Assembly: GCF_042242105.1 (NCBI RefSeq)
Contig: NC_092016.1
Span: forward strand, 27,126,501 to 27,190,500
Length of the DNA: 64,000 bases
Direction: 5' to 3'
Source: Pempheris klunzingeri
Taxonomy: Eukaryota; Chordata; Actinopteri; Acropomatiformes; Pempheridae
Shown here: in pieces, positions 1-13,179 of the stretch
Numbering within the stretch: position 1 is the stretch's first letter
How the letters are laid out: every line of letters begins with the position of its first letter
The notes under the pieces: generated by a model
The model's input: the letters and a program-made list of their open reading frames with translations, nothing else
Told to the model about the DNA's origin: nothing
Databases searched by the model: none
Translations under genes and position numbers: made by a program

Positions 1-1039
1 TGATTGGTCAAAGTGGTCTGTCATGGGCTACATTTTCTAAAGCCTGAAAACAGAGCGACTACTTGAATTACAATATGCTGAAAAGGAGATAACAAATGTT
101 TGGTTAGGTATAAAATCAATTACACAGAAAGTACTTTAATTACCCAGTGTTGAGTACAGACCATAGATACAGAAACACAGAGACCTCTTTGGCAGCTGTT
201 ATACGTAACCACTATGCGTCTACGTGTCCGCCATATCTGCCATATTGGGACAGCAAGATCCATTAGTATGTGTATTGAGAGATGCAGACACGTGAGAACC
301 TGAATATGATGTTGGTTATATGTTGCAATTAAATTCAGTTCCTGGTGAACGATCTTATCAGCTTTTTGCCATTTCTTGTCCCCTTTAGGGCCTGCATCCT
401 TTCTGTCCAGGCCTGCCAAGATGTTCATCCACAGCACCAGCAGCCGCATTACATAGATTAAAACGACTGAAGGCAAACTTAATTGAAACTAAAATAACTG
501 AAATTCACTATGTGTGTATAATAAATAGATACTAAACTATACTGAATAAAATGAGAATGACATATAAAACAAAAGTTATGTGTCATCGTTTATCTGTTAG
601 CCTATGTATGTCCCATGTGAATGTAATGAGCACAAGATCAAGAGAACTGAGGTGCTGTCAATGTAGAAAATCAGAGCAATAACAGTAGACACTGGATCCG
701 AGAATAACTGTAATGACAAGATAAGAAAACACTTTCAATATCACAGTCACCCACACTGTTTGTAAAGGGGCAGCTGCAGAGCAAAGGGGCTGTTTTTAGT
801 AAAATAGAAAAGTTCTGATAAAGTCACTAAACATGACCTGCTCAGCACCAAACAGCAGAAAACCACAGTTAGAGACTAGCTAATGACCATTTTTCAGCAA
901 CTTGTGCTATAAGGAGAGTGAGTACTGGACTTAGATAACAAAACTCCAAATGAATGCTAATGTCTCTGTTGCTTGTGTATGAAACTGATTGCTAACATGT
1001 TTGCCAAAGTTCTTAAACCAAAACTATGACAAAAAGTAC
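1..1039. other. intergenic, no gene recognised
   Basis: AT-rich sequence without a recognisable gene. The longest open frame (minus, 120-476) has no features I recognise and no convincing context. Confidence 0.5.
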
Positions 1040-2625
1040 TTGGGGGGAGGGGAGCTCGCCAGCAAGCGAACAACATGGAACTGCAACCCTGTGGGCTCAC
1101 CACCTGCAGGGGCCACTGTGTGGAGAGCCGGGTGAGAGGCCAAGGCAGGGTCCTGGACATGCAGACCCCCGGCATGGTATACTGGCTCTAGGGACATGGA
1201 ACGTCACCTCTCTGACGAGGAAGGAGCCTGAGCTGGTGCGGGAGGCTGAGCGCTACCAGCTAGATATAGTTGGGCTTGCCTCCATGCACAGTGTCGGCTC
1301 TGGAACCAAACTCCTGGAGAGGGCCTGGATCCTTTTCCAGAGTTTCTCAGGGTGAGAGGCGCCAGGTGGGTGTGGGGATACTCACGAGTCCCTGGCTGAG
1401 CGCTGCTGTGTTAGGCCAAAGATCTATGATTGACTTTGTGGTCGTGTCATCAGATCTGCGAAGACGAGAGGTGCAGAGCTGTCAACTGATCACCACCTGG
1501 TGGTGAGTTGGATCAGATGGCGGGGGAGGTTACTGGTCAGACCTGGTAAACCTAAAAGTGTAGTGAGGGTGTGCTGGGAATGTCTGGGGAGGCTCCTGTC
1601 CGGTAGGTAGTCCAGGAAGAGCTTCTCGTTCATCCCAGGGGAGGTTGGGGACATGGAATCCGGTGGTGGATACCAGCAGTGAGGGAGGTCGTCAAGCTGA
1701 AGAAGGAAGCTTTTCGGGCCTGGCTGGCTCGGGGGTCTCCTGAAGCAGCAGATCGGTATCGGGGGGCCAGAAAGTTTGCAGCTTCAGTGGTTGCTGAGGC
1801 AAAAACCCGGATGTGGGAGGAGTTCGGGGAATTTCGGGTGGCCTCAAGGAAGTTCTGGCAAACCATTTGGTGACTCGGGAAGGGAAAGCAGTGCTTGGCC
1901 CAGGCTGTATTCAGAGAAGGGTCAGGGAGAACTGCTGACCCAGACTGGGGATACCGTCGGGCGGTGGAAAGAGCACTTCGAGGAACTCCTGAACCTGATC
2001 AACACATCCTCTGTGGAGGAGGCAGATTCTGAAGACTCAGGGGAAGCCTCGTCCATATCCCTGGCAGAGGTCGCCAAGGTAGTTAAGAAGCTGGTGGTCG
2101 ACCTGAGATGCTGAAGGCTCTGGACATTGTTGGGCTGACGTGGCTGACACGCCTCTTCAGTGTCGCGTGGAGGTCAGGGACAGTACCTGTGGATTGTCAG
2201 ACCGGGATGGTGGTCCCCATTATCAAAAAAGGGGACCAGAGGGTGTGCTCCAATTATCGGGGTATCACACTACTCAGCCTGCCCAGGAAAGTCTACTCCA
2301 GGGTGCTGGAAAAGAGGCTCCGCCCGATTGTCGAACCTTAGATTCAAGAAGAACAATGCGGAGTCCGCCCAAAGCCTCATCTATGGTCATGAGCTCTGGG
2401 TAATGACCGAAAGAATGAGATTGTGGATGCAAGCACCAGTCAGCGGGGCAGACCCAGAACCCACTGGAGGGATTACATCTCTCGGCTAGCCTGGGAACGC
2501 CTCGAGATCCCCCAGGGGGAGCTGGAAAGAGTTGCTTGGGAGAAGGGCATCTGGAGTACCCTGCTTGACCTGCTGCCACCGCAACCCGACCTCGGATAAG
2601 TGGAAATAATGGATGGATGGATGGA
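1040..2625 (+). mobile_element. degenerate, internally deleted non-LTR retrotransposon (APE endonuclease + reverse transcriptase)
   Basis: Pieces of a fish LINE are readable in order. Endonuclease start: LGTWNVTSLTRKEPELVRE (about 1,190). Endonuclease end: RSMIDFVVVSSDLRR (about 1,425). Linker: VKLKKEAFRAWLARGSPEAA (about 1,690). Reverse transcriptase start: VVPIIKKGDQRVCSNYRGIT (about 2,210). C-terminus: GHELWVMTER, then WRDYISRLAWERLEIPQGEL up to about 2,600. The pieces are in different frames with stops, and most of the polymerase core is deleted between about 2,370 and 2,390. The 3' end is followed by ATGG repeats at 2,606-2,625, a usual tail for this family. It is dead; I do not assign the clade. 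Confidence 0.85.
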
Positions 2626-5529
2626 TACATAATATTGAACATAACGCCAAACCATGGATAAACTGCCACATCATGAAGAAATGAAAGCTTTGCCAAATAC
2701 CGATGTTGAAGTTATACTATTGATGTAGTAGAAGAATATATAAAAAGAAAAGAAAACATACAAAATTATATTATAAAAGAAACATACATGAGTCACAGCC
2801 CTGTGTAATAACTCCAGTGTTTGTACCATTTTCTTCACAATCAGCTGTGGGAAGGTGGCAGAAATACAACTGTATAATAGTTTATTAATTTATTAATTAT
2901 ATTCATAGCTGTATGTATTCATGCAACTTTTATTTTGAAGGCGAGGTGGCTGTGTTTACAGCTCTTGACTTCCCTGTTGGATAATGGAACAAGCTGATGA
3001 TGATGCTATGGTTGAATTGCATTGTGTGTCTTCATTCTTTTCATTCAACCTACAGATGAGAGAGATGCCCCCTTACATTTAATGACAGTCCCTCTAGTGC
3101 CTCCCTCTGGATAAGCTTCACATCTTCTTCCACTGGTCCCTCTGTCTCAGCTTTGGTCCTGTGTTCCTGCTTCATTATGTGTGTGATACAGAGTGTTGGT
3201 GGCTCTTCCTAAGTAAATGAATGTAGAGGAAAAATGCAGCTGCTTTATTAGTTTCAGATACAGTGAGATGACACAATTCCAATTTCAGGGAAGCACCTGC
3301 TGCTCTGTGTGCACCATGTGGACATCTGGTCCATTCACCAAACGAGGACAGTTTATTGTCCTGGTTTGGTCTGTTTTACATCTCAATGGAGATCTCTCTT
3401 GTGCTGTTACTGTATGATAAGACTAGGTAATACTGTGTCCATTTTATATTTGATAACCTTCTCAATTTTAAGGACAGTGAATTATTGACTTATAAAGATG
3501 AAATTAGGCCATAAAATGACATATGGTTTGAAGGTTATTCAGGTGACTCAAAACAAGTTTGAGATGTTGGCACCACTGTCTCTCAAGCGTGATATCAGTG
3601 CTGATATACTGATTTTAATTGTTTTAACTGCTGTTAGAGGCCAGTAGAGACACTCTCCCTCCCTCTATCTTATCGAGTGTGTATGTATGTGCATTCAAAC
3701 TTTCTTCCTCTGATAGATAAAAATTACTAACAGATCAGCTTGACAGTTAAACACACTCTTACAATCACACACACACACGCACTATAGACACACACACAAA
3801 TGATGTAACCGCTCCACCTCCCCCTGTCTGAAACAACAGTCCACCAGAGAACCCAGAACCAGGGAATAAAGGTGGATATTAACTTAAAGATACAACAATC
3901 CTTACAATAAAGGAGGGCTTCCCCTCCTCCAGTCCAGTCCTCAACACTGAATTGGTCTGAGGGTCTGAAGGGCCTGAGTCCTGTCTGCTGTCAGAGTGAC
4001 AGAGCAGCACTGTCACACACAGCAGGATCAAGTGCCCTTCTTGTCTGGCATGAAGGGGGTGTTGAGTGTTTAGGGTAAATACAGCACATGTGCATTTTGC
4101 ACATCCTGTTTAGAACACATTTGAAATCCACACTCCAATAATTAATACTGTCGCATCCTTCTTTTTGTTATAAACCCTATAATATACTTCATTGAAGAGA
4201 GAATTTTAAAATGTCTTTGATAGACTTTCCTCATCTGCTGCACTAATCCATCCTCACACTGTCACCACCAGCTTCACCAGCTGAGAGGGAAGTCTGTGGA
4301 TGACAGATACTGGTGAGAATCAACTCTAAATCTCAGAGAGACAGAGTAGACTGTCAGATATTTCTAATATCTCAATATCTATATCATTTCAAGCCTTTGC
4401 GTGTTCCTATGTTGCAACCATAAATCAATGTATATCCATGATCCTGTAGTTAAAATGATCCTCTGAATGAATGTTTTCATTCCATAATTCAGTGAACATA
4501 ACCTACTTTAATATCCTCAGAAGACACAGCTGGCAGGTGTGCAGGTATAAAATCCTGGAGCATGTTGTCTGTAAATGACCAGGCCTGCTGTCCTTCTGAA
4601 GGGAAATATGAGAGTGATGTAAACTCCAGCAGTCCCATCAACCTTCCACAGTCCTAATAATGAGTTTCACATAGTTCTCTCCGTACAGTATGTATATACA
4701 GAAATATATGATGTGCCTTTATCTGCTGTGATTGAATAAAAGTCAGGCCCTCCTCTTTCCCTGGGACATTACAGCCTGGTCTCAGTCAGTGTCTGTCTGA
4801 AACTCTGAAAGTGTGGGAACCACAGGTAGGCATGTTTTGCTATCTGTTCATGGAAAGTACACAAAAGAAACAGGCCTCTAGATATTGGTGTGTTCCAGCT
4901 ATGTGTTTGGAGATGTGCACTATAACATTATGTAAGGCAGTGGAACCATGAGCAGAGAGGCGGGGCAGTGGCTAGGCGCGCTGCTAGTGGCATCATAGGA
5001 ACCGCCGAGCTAGGAGGGAGTGCATGCTGGCTGAATGCTGACTGCTTGGCTGCGTGAGTTTTTCGGAGGCACCAAGGCTGCAGTTAACGTGAACGGATTG
5101 GGGGCCTGCCGGGATTTCAGGCTGCGAAGGAGGAGCGTTTGGGCCCGTGCAAGCTTATTTTGAGGTGTGCATGTAATTGTATGTCTGTAATACACTTTGC
5201 GGATTTATTGGTTGGATTACTGAGTACTGTTTGTTTGAATGTTTTAGGGGGAGTTGGAGACCTTTGGTGTCAAAGTTCATGAACATTGACCTCAACACAA
5301 CGTTTGTACAAATTTACGTCATCCTCATTGATTTTGGGCAGGGGTGGATAGTGATGCATTACAAGTAACACACATGAGTAAAAGTACGTTTTTTCTAAGG
5401 AAAGAATACTTTTCATGTTCCTCTTTTAACTGTACTTCTGCTCTTTATATTGTTGAACCAGTAATGTAGATTTCACTCTGCTGCACTTGCCGTTTATACT
5501 TTCGGTACAACTAGTCTGCTCTGAATGCA
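2626..5529. other. intergenic, no gene recognised
   Basis: AT-rich sequence with scattered short CA-rich stretches near 3,765-3,800. No protein similarity or RNA gene recognised. A locally GC-richer patch at 4,950-5,150 shows no recognisable gene. Confidence 0.5.
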
Positions 5530-6120
5530 TCAATCAATCAATCTTTATTTATATAGCGCCAATTCATAACAGCTGCCCCCCCGAACCCAAACTGGAAGGA
5601 GGTTCCACAGGAGAGGAGCCTGATAGCTGAAAGCTCTGGCTCCATCACTACTTTAGAGGACTTTAGGAACCACCAGTAGGCCTGCAGTCTGGGAGCACAG
5701 TGCTCTAGTGGGGTAGTACGGTACTATGAGTTCTTTAAGATATGATGGAGCCTGAACATTAAGAACCTTGTAGGTGAGGAGAAGGATTTTAAACTCTATT
5801 CTAGATTTTACTGGAAGCCAATGAAGAGAAGCCAGTACAGGAGAAACATGGTCTCTTCTCTTAGTTCTCATCAGAACACGAGCAGCAGCGTTCTGGACCA
5901 GCTGGAGAGTCTTTAAGGACTTGTTGGGGCAGCCTGATAATAATGAGTTACAATAGTCCAACCTAGAAGTGACAAATGTGTGGACTCATTTTTCTGAATC
6001 ATCTATAGACAGGATGGACCTGATTTTAGTAATATTATGTAGATGGAAAAAGGCAGTCCTGGAAATCTGTTTAATGTGGGAGTTAAAGGACAAATCTTGA
6101 TCAAAGAAAATGAGAATGTT
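5530..6120 (-). mobile_element. L2/CR1-like LINE fragment, 3' part
   Basis: Read on the minus strand, it gives the C-terminal part of a LINE reverse transcriptase: [60 protein letters not shown]. The 3' end (CAATCAATCTTTATTTATATAGCG on plus) is joined to coding sequence by an internal deletion near 5,570. Copies of the same family lie at 41,994, 50,250 and 15,375. Confidence 0.85.
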
Positions 6121-7120
6121 AGTTTTGTAAGTGTTGTACTTCACTATACAGTGAATAGCACATGGTGAAACCGCATGTTTCTTTGTCTGTAAAACTATTA
6201 GACTCCTTTCCCCAATATCCCCCAGTTTCACAGATAGGTGTGAAATCAACCCCGCACCCAGCTCCACTGTCACCATTGGCCGTAAGGGACACATGATTTT
6301 ACGACCGCAGGCCAACAAAACCAGTTCACCCCCACTGAACTTTCTCTTTTCTGCTCCCTCTTTTCCGGACGTCTCTCCTGAAGAGGAGAGACCAGCTCTC
6401 CTGATATCTCCTGAAGAGGAGAGAAGCTCAATTCAGCTAAGCTCTGCCTCAGTGTGGTCTGTCCAGAACAGCCACCTCCTTCATGGTAGCGACACAAGGA
6501 CCTGCCTGAAGTAAGCAGATCAGCGCCAGCAGGCACGACCCAGAGTCTGCCAGCTGATAACCAGAACCAACAACAGGAGCACACCAGCAAGTTAGCACAG
6601 AGCTGCTAACTAACAGGAACAAAGGAGCGACCGGATTCCTCCAGCCTGCAACCACACAGCAATGGACAAGAACCACACCTTTCCTCCAGCAACAGGCTGA
6701 GAAAGCAGCATCCTCAAGGACACTTCTTCTACCCCTTTAAGGACTGGTAACAAACTCTAACTGGGCATAATTAGCATAGCATTACTGCATACATGGTTTA
6801 CCCCTGTTAATGTATTGACTTGCTTTAATGTTCATTGAGTTTGATCATTGTGATGTGTTGTAGTTACTGTGCAGCCATTAAGTTTAGTTGATGTTAGCTT
6901 GGTCACACAGACACAGGGTCTACAAACTAACCATCCTGTCTTAACCTGCACCTTTATCTCTCTCACACACACAGTCTGCAACAGGCCACTGAGGGACAAA
7001 GCTAAGCTAACAGCACTTAGCTTCCTTTGTCTCCTTTGCCCCACACCCCAGGGGGTCTGGCCATCACCATTTGGGCTCTCCCCCCACCTTTGTGGGCCCA
7101 TCCCACATTCCTCAGCCTTA

Positions 7121-7181
<61 letters not shown>

Positions 7182-8384
7182 TATTATGTGTTAGTTTAGT
7201 CATAGAGACTTAGTTAGATTGTTTGATTGATTTTGTTTCTGTAACAGCAGATGTCTTTAATACCTACTCTGCTTCAGCTGTACTTACAACCAAAGTACAA
7301 GTCCTTCACCTTAATGAGTAACAAATGATGTCCCTGAATTTTGCTCTGTTTTAATAAATGTTTTAATACCTGCTGTCTCCTTTAATGTTGTACAAGGGTG
7401 AACACTGCCAACCTCTACACTGTCAAGAACTCCAAAATCCTTCAGCTAGCTATCAATGTGGTAATTTTGGTAGTAATTATTAAATTAATTCCAAATTGAT
7501 AGTTTAGTACTTTTATGAGACTAAATCAATTAGAACGGCTGTCTTTTCCTCGTTTTTCGAGGTGGTGCTTCAATCGAGGTGGACTTTATTCAAAGTTCAT
7601 TTATTTTAATAATTATTAATTATCTTTGATAATTATTAATTATTTCTGATGCCCAAATTGAACATTACCACTTGTCAAAGCACAACATAAGTGAAGGTAC
7701 GTTATGTACATTGCGTAACTTAAGTTACATTACATATTTGATGTAATTTAGTAGGTTACAAAAGCTCAGTCTTGACTTTTGGTTTCACATGGGACACACA
7801 CAGGGCTCTCCTGGCTGATACTGATGCACAGGGAATTAATTGATTGCACACATTTCAGACATCATATTCAAGGTGTCTTCACTTGGCAGGTGCAACATTC
7901 TGGGGGGGAGGGGGGGAGGACATTAAAAGAATTTCAGGAGAGGAGAGGGAGATAAAGCAAAGGTGACAGGGGAGGCAAAAAGAGAAAGAGAAAAAAGACC
8001 TACAGGTTCCAGGCAGCTGGTGTAATTACAGAGCGGCAAGCACACAGAGGTTCTGAAGGGAAAGAAAAAACTAAAAGTTGCAGAAGTTGTAGTGCTGGTC
8101 TCCACCTCTTCCCTGCCTCTGTTCAGCCCTCAGCACCTGTCTGCCAGCTGGACAACCTGCCCTGGGAAGGTTCCCACTTCACTGCACTTCTGGAAGTTTA
8201 CTCCCATCATTCTCAGAGGCCTTAAGTGATCCCCTTGCTCACTCTGTATACTTCAAGTTTAGTTTATTTTGTTTATTCTGGATTAGTATGTATTCTTTTT
8301 TGGATGTAATAGCTATAAACTACAAATAGCAGTTGCCAGAATCTTTACTTTGATTGATCAGCCAATGGAAGTAAATACTTCAAT
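6121..8384. other. intergenic, no gene recognised
   Basis: A somewhat GC-richer patch at 6,330-7,110 contains a near-repeat of CTCCTGAAGAGGAGAGA (6,377-6,395 and 6,408-6,423). A CA microsatellite is at 7,122-7,179. No gene recognised. Confidence 0.45.
7122..7179 (+). repeat. (CA)n microsatellite
   Basis: About 28 uninterrupted CA units. Confidence 0.97.
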
Positions 8385-8545
8385 TCATCTTGCAATTCCA
8401 AGAACTCGACTTGTCACTAAAGGTGAATGGGCCTTTGCTGTTCGGGCCCTTCAACTCTGGAACTTCCTGCCTCAGACAGGCAAACTCAGTATCCTCTTTT
8501 GAATCTCTTCTTGAGACTCAGCTTTTTTTTTAACTGTTGTTGTCT
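8385..8545 (+). mobile_element. LINE reverse transcriptase C-terminal remnant
   Basis: The plus strand reads RTRLVTKGEWAFAVRALQLW then NFLPQTGKLS, the typical end of an L2/CR1-type LINE protein. It is followed by a T-rich, AT-rich tail. A short remnant. Confidence 0.65.
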
Positions 8546-11357
8546 GTTGTGCTTTTATGTGTATGTGTATATGAATATAGGCATATATACATATATATAT
8601 TGTGTGTATATACTCTGTGGCCCAGAAGAAGAAGAGCCAGTGTATCAGGCTTTGGGCACACACACAGCACTTATTGTTGGTTCCTCTCTGTTAGAAAGGA
8701 ACACAGGACATGAGCTTAAGTAAGCAAAAAAATTAGTAGTAGGTAAACATATTTTTTGTTTTGTAGGACACAGTGTGCACATGCGGTCTGTAGCAGACCT
8801 AAGCAGTAGTCGGATAATAGAATGTACAAAGGTAGAGTGTACCCAGTTGTCATGTTGTTCCCCTAAACGGGAGAAGGATGAAGAGTCAGCACGCAGCGTG
8901 GATACACAGAGTTACCAAGACTAGTGTGTCTTGTTGTGCATCTAAATGAGATGTTTAATACATTTAACACCAGATTCCCAGTAGAAATATGAATGTAACA
9001 CAGTCTTAAATGCCAGGCAAGGAGGTGAGTGATCTCTACGGCAGGACCACGAGCTCTCCAGCAGCTGCCATAAACATTTTCTGAGTTAGAGCCAGAAACT
9101 TTCACCGACATATCGACAAAACATGTATCTTACTCTCATATAAACCATGGGTATCATGAGGAAAACCATTACTGGTGTTCGGTCCTAAATGTACAGTACT
9201 TAACACCTGAACAGTAACAGGAGAAGTATGAGGAGTCTTCACTCGTCTACATTAGGTGAGGAAGAGGAGTGCGATCCTCCCACTGGAGGTTTTACCAGCA
9301 GCTCAACAAACAGCTGGCCCTATCAGACTACAATCTGCATCTGCATTCTTCTTTCTATCACCAGCTGCAGTCTTAACGATGATAGTTACTTATACATCAA
9401 GTTACACGTGTTGAATATAGAATACCAAACTAGAACAAGAATGAAATTAGCTTTTCAAATGTTATACTCTTAACTGAAAAATAACCACTCACGTCTGTCG
9501 CATACTTCATACAGTATCTAAGTGATGACAACACCAGTGAAAGTTGTGGTTATTTTAGTAGAAAATGGCCTTAAGTTTCCAGAGATGGTTTGTGTTTGTG
9601 GGACACAGCGGAGGGCATCATTACCACTGCTGCCTCACCTCATAGAAGAAGACAGTCACAGAGCTGCTTGTAGCCTGGAGGTGAAAGGATGTCTGGGAAA
9701 GTCTGCAGCAGGAAGTGGACAGGGGTCATTCTCCTCTGGACTGTCATGAGGCCAAGTATCTATGTAAAAAACTATAAATAAGAAAACAATAGGGCAATGG
9801 TGCTGGATAAATATGGAATGATTCATGCCTTGGCTTATATTTGATAATGATGATGTAGATGATGTAAACTGTAGAAAGGACTTGTGTCTGGTTGTTTTGG
9901 TGTACTGAACTCTGTAGCGCCTCCCAGAGGGGAGAAGTTGGAACAGGTTGTGTCTGACTCCTTCACCGATAGCTGGTATGCTGTTGTAGGTCCTCTGGGT
10001 CTCAGGTGATCTCACGTGATCCACTGTATCCTATAAAACAGGGATGGGCTGCTGCAGGTGGAGCTGCTACTGCCCCCGTTAACCTTCTGTGAGTAGATGA
10101 AAATCAAAGAACAAATCACTTCTGACGTGTTAAGACAGCAGCAGACAGCCAGAGGGCGAAGCTCAGACAAAGGAACTGTTACTTGGAAGAGCTGGGAGAG
10201 CACTGTGACCAGTCAGACACCTGAGGCCAGCGTGCTGATGCTCTGAAACCTTTGTGCTGCCGCTTTCATATTTTGTACGACATCATGTGTGAGCTAAGAA
10301 GAAGTTCAAACTTTGCCTCTTGGGATGCAGTGCTTCATGTGGCTCTGAAGACGTCAGTCTGTCAGTCTGTCCACCACTTTACGCTTTAGGTTCAGACTCA
10401 GGGAAATAAGAATTCGTCCAATACTTAACGACCAAATACCTCAGAACCAAAGACACCAGTGACACTTAGGACCTCTTCTACTTTTTAACATAAACGTACC
10501 TGTCCTTTGAAACCTTGTGTCTGTGTGCTAAAACACAGCTCTTTTCATTAGCACATTCTAAAACCTATTTTTACTGGTCTGTATGTATTTTTTTCCTTCA
10601 GTCTGGAACAAGGCCGGGTAATCCAGCTGCAGAGGACAGGAAATGTACATATGAATATGTGTGGCTACTAGTCCAACTCATGGTCCAATAGAGCCCATGT
10701 ACAGTGTATATCCAGTACCAGGCACCCTCTGTGATAATGGCATGAGCTGATGCAGTGTAATGCGGATCAGACCAGACTGTGGAGGTAAGAAAGACCTGAA
10801 CCTGAACACAAATCTTTCCACACCAGTTGATCAACATTACCCAGAGCTCTCCAGCTGAGCCATGCCATAAAACTAGTACACCTGCTCAGCTTTTAAACAT
10901 GATCCCAAGAGCAATGAAAGACATTTCATTAACACTTTTCATGTTTTATTATTGATCCATTCGTGTCTTTCCCATTCTTAATCCTTCTAGGCAACATCCC
11001 ATCATTCATTCCCTTTTTTCCTTCTTCCTAATCAAACTGGCGTCTGTGATCATCCATGCTAAAACACTGTGAGGGGACCCAGACCTGGAACAATGGCAGC
11101 TCTGTTCTCTGTTAAAAGGCCTACAAACACTGGCTGGATTGTGCCTCACACAACTCCTGCTAATTGGAATCATCTTTAACAACAGACAACTGCACTGTAT
11201 GAGACGCAAACAAAATGACCCTAAAATAAAATAAAAGTACAAGGAATAAATGACATGATAATATTATAGCGAGGTTGAGTCACGTTATTTGGTCATATTA
11301 TTTCTGTTTCTGCCACAAAGATAACACTAATGTAAGCTACAACCTCTTTTCCAATAT
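8546..11357. other. intergenic, no gene recognised
   Basis: No protein or RNA gene recognised. A short stretch near 9,905-9,960 (GCGCCTCCCAGAGGGGAGAA) resembles text common in fish LINE 3' regions, but too little remains to call it. Confidence 0.45.
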
Positions 11358-11415
<58 letters not shown>

Positions 11416-11416
11416 C

Positions 11417-11475
<59 letters not shown>

Positions 11476-11529
11476 CATAGATAGATACATAGATAGATAC
11501 ATAGATAGATAGATAGATAGATAGATAGA
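11358..11529 (+). repeat. (TAGA)n / GATA tetranucleotide repeat
   Basis: About 43 TAGA units with several single-base interruptions (TACA). The long YLSI open frames on the minus strand are artefacts of this repeat. Confidence 0.97.
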
Positions 11530-11715
11530 CGCCTTGACAGTGACAGTTCATGAGGAGGAGTCATTGCTGTATACTGTAAAGTGGACGCCATGAGGGATGT
11601 TCAACAAAAGGTGTCTGCATGTGGCTTTAATGGGCATTTTTATTTTACACAACACATCAGGTGTAATTCATGGACAAGTGGATCAGAGGGTGAATATCTA
11701 CTATCACACACACAT

Positions 11716-11886
11716 TGCCTCTCCCTCCTCTCCCTCTCCCTCCTCTCCCTCCTCTCCCCCTGCCTCCTCTCCCTCTCCCTCCTCTCCCTCTCCCTCTTCT
11801 CCCTCCTCTCCCTCTGCCTCCTCTCCCTCTACCTCTTCTGCCTCCTCTCCCTCTGCCTCCCCTGCCTCTGCCTCTGCCTCATCCTT
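11716..11886 (+). repeat. polypyrimidine tract, (CCTCTC)-like low complexity
   Basis: About 170 bases almost free of purines on the plus strand, built from CTCCCTCCTCTCC variants. It lies about 130 bases upstream of the tRNA-Pro gene. Such tracts can adopt triplex (H-DNA) structure. Confidence 0.9.
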
Positions 11887-12019
11887 TCCAGTGAACGGAG
11901 TTCAAAACCAGCATAGTGCGATTACTGAGACCCACCGGCAGAGGTCACCCTCACACCGGAAAGCAGAGCAGGTAGTGACGTGTGACACGTCACTACGTTT
12001 CTGCAAATTTGGTCACAGC

Positions 12020-12091
12020 GGCTCGTTGGTCTAGGGGTATGATTCTCGCTTTGGGTGCGAGAGGTCCCGGGTTCAAATCCCGGACGAGCCC
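12020..12091 (+). tRNA. tRNA-Pro (anticodon TGG)
   Basis: 72 nt that fold as a complete cloverleaf. The acceptor stem GGCTCGT pairs with ACGAGCC, the discriminator base is C, and the anticodon stem CTCGC/GCGAG encloses the loop TTTGGGT (anticodon TGG, proline). The T arm is CCCGG/CCGGG around TTCAAAT. The A-box (TGGTCTAGGGGTA) and B-box (GGGTTCAAATCCC) regions are intact. A T5 run at 12,100-12,104 can stop RNA polymerase III. The genomic copy carries no CCA, as expected for a eukaryote. It looks functional and stands alone in the intergenic region. Confidence 0.95.
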
Positions 12092-12099
12092 TCTGGTTC

Positions 12100-12104
12100 T
12101 TTTT
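12100..12104 (+). terminator. RNA polymerase III terminator of tRNA-Pro
   Basis: A run of five T, nine bases past the tRNA discriminator base, followed after one C by four more T. Confidence 0.7.
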
Positions 12105-12465
12105 CTTTTGGCCCTTTAGGCTGAGTAACTCTGTCCTCTATTAAAAGAAATCATGTAACATTACTCTTCTCTCAGGCTTTTGGTGTGTGTGGCTTAATTT
12201 AAAATTCCTGAACCCTGCTCTAAAGTATTTTTACTGTTGTGAGTTGCTCCATCTCAGATACACTCCACTGTTCCTCCCCCTCAGGACTAACTGCAGCCAT
12301 AAACATGAAAATACTCCCCCACATTAACCCTTTCATGCATGAATTATGATAACCTCAGTCAAGTGTTTTTATTCATCTTTAGGCATGAAAACCAAGGTTT
12401 GAACTTATATTATTAGAAAGATATATTTACATGTCCACTCATGTGGACAGAATGCATTTTTGTAG

Positions 12466-12556
12466 AAATCAATCAATCTTTATTTATAGAGCACCAATTC
12501 ATACCAGTGTTATCTCAAGACTCTTTCCATGAAGAGCAGGTCTAGACCAAAAAATT
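12466..12556 (-). mobile_element. L2-like LINE 3'-end fragment
   Basis: Begins with CAATCAATCTTTATTTATAG and continues with ACTCTTTCCATGAAGAGCAG, the minus-strand 3' end of the same fish repeat group seen at 57,394. Confidence 0.7.
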
Positions 12557-13179
12557 AAATTTAAAGAAATACAAAATAATATAATGTATGCATGCATAAC
12601 CAAAACACCATTGAGGAATTCACCCTCTTGTATAGATTCCCAAGTCTCTCGCTCACAATCCATCGACTGTCAGCCACAGTGAGGTGCACTGCCCCAGCAC
12701 TGATGGCTGGCTTCATGGAATTCCTTGTAATTCCTCCACTATCTTGTAGGCCTGTCAATTACGCTCTGCTCCTGCTCCGCTCTACAAACTATAAAGATGT
12801 ACAACAACTTCAAGTTCCATTTTAAACACATAAACAATAAACATATTTTCCAGATCATATTGTAGTTGAAATATAGCCAGTGATGCATGATGTACACTTC
12901 AGTGGACATGTGATTAATCATAATTTCCTCCCAATCTAAAATCAATACTTGGAAAATTTTGCAATTGCATGACTCCTTAGATGTTACTTGATGTCCCCAT
13001 ATTTTTCTCACCTGCATGGTCTCTTTTTATAGAAGGTTTGAGTTCACTTGCAGTGGCTTCCCACTGGGTAGCAGTGGATGAGATGATGCAGTAGCATCCA
13101 CTGTAGTGGCTGATGTGCAACTATGCCATCAAAACTCATGCAAGCTTTTGAAGAGCTGTACACTGTAGTGACCTCTATG
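12557..13179. other. intergenic, no gene recognised
   Basis: AT-rich with no recognised gene or repeat. Confidence 0.45.

Noticed and set aside
120..476. 118-residue open frame on the minus strand
   Set aside because: No recognisable domain, no flanking splice or promoter signal that I could support, and AT-rich surroundings.
11293..11591. Open frames repeating YLSI and possible CRISPR-like regularity
   Set aside because: This is a simple TAGA tetranucleotide repeat with no spacers.
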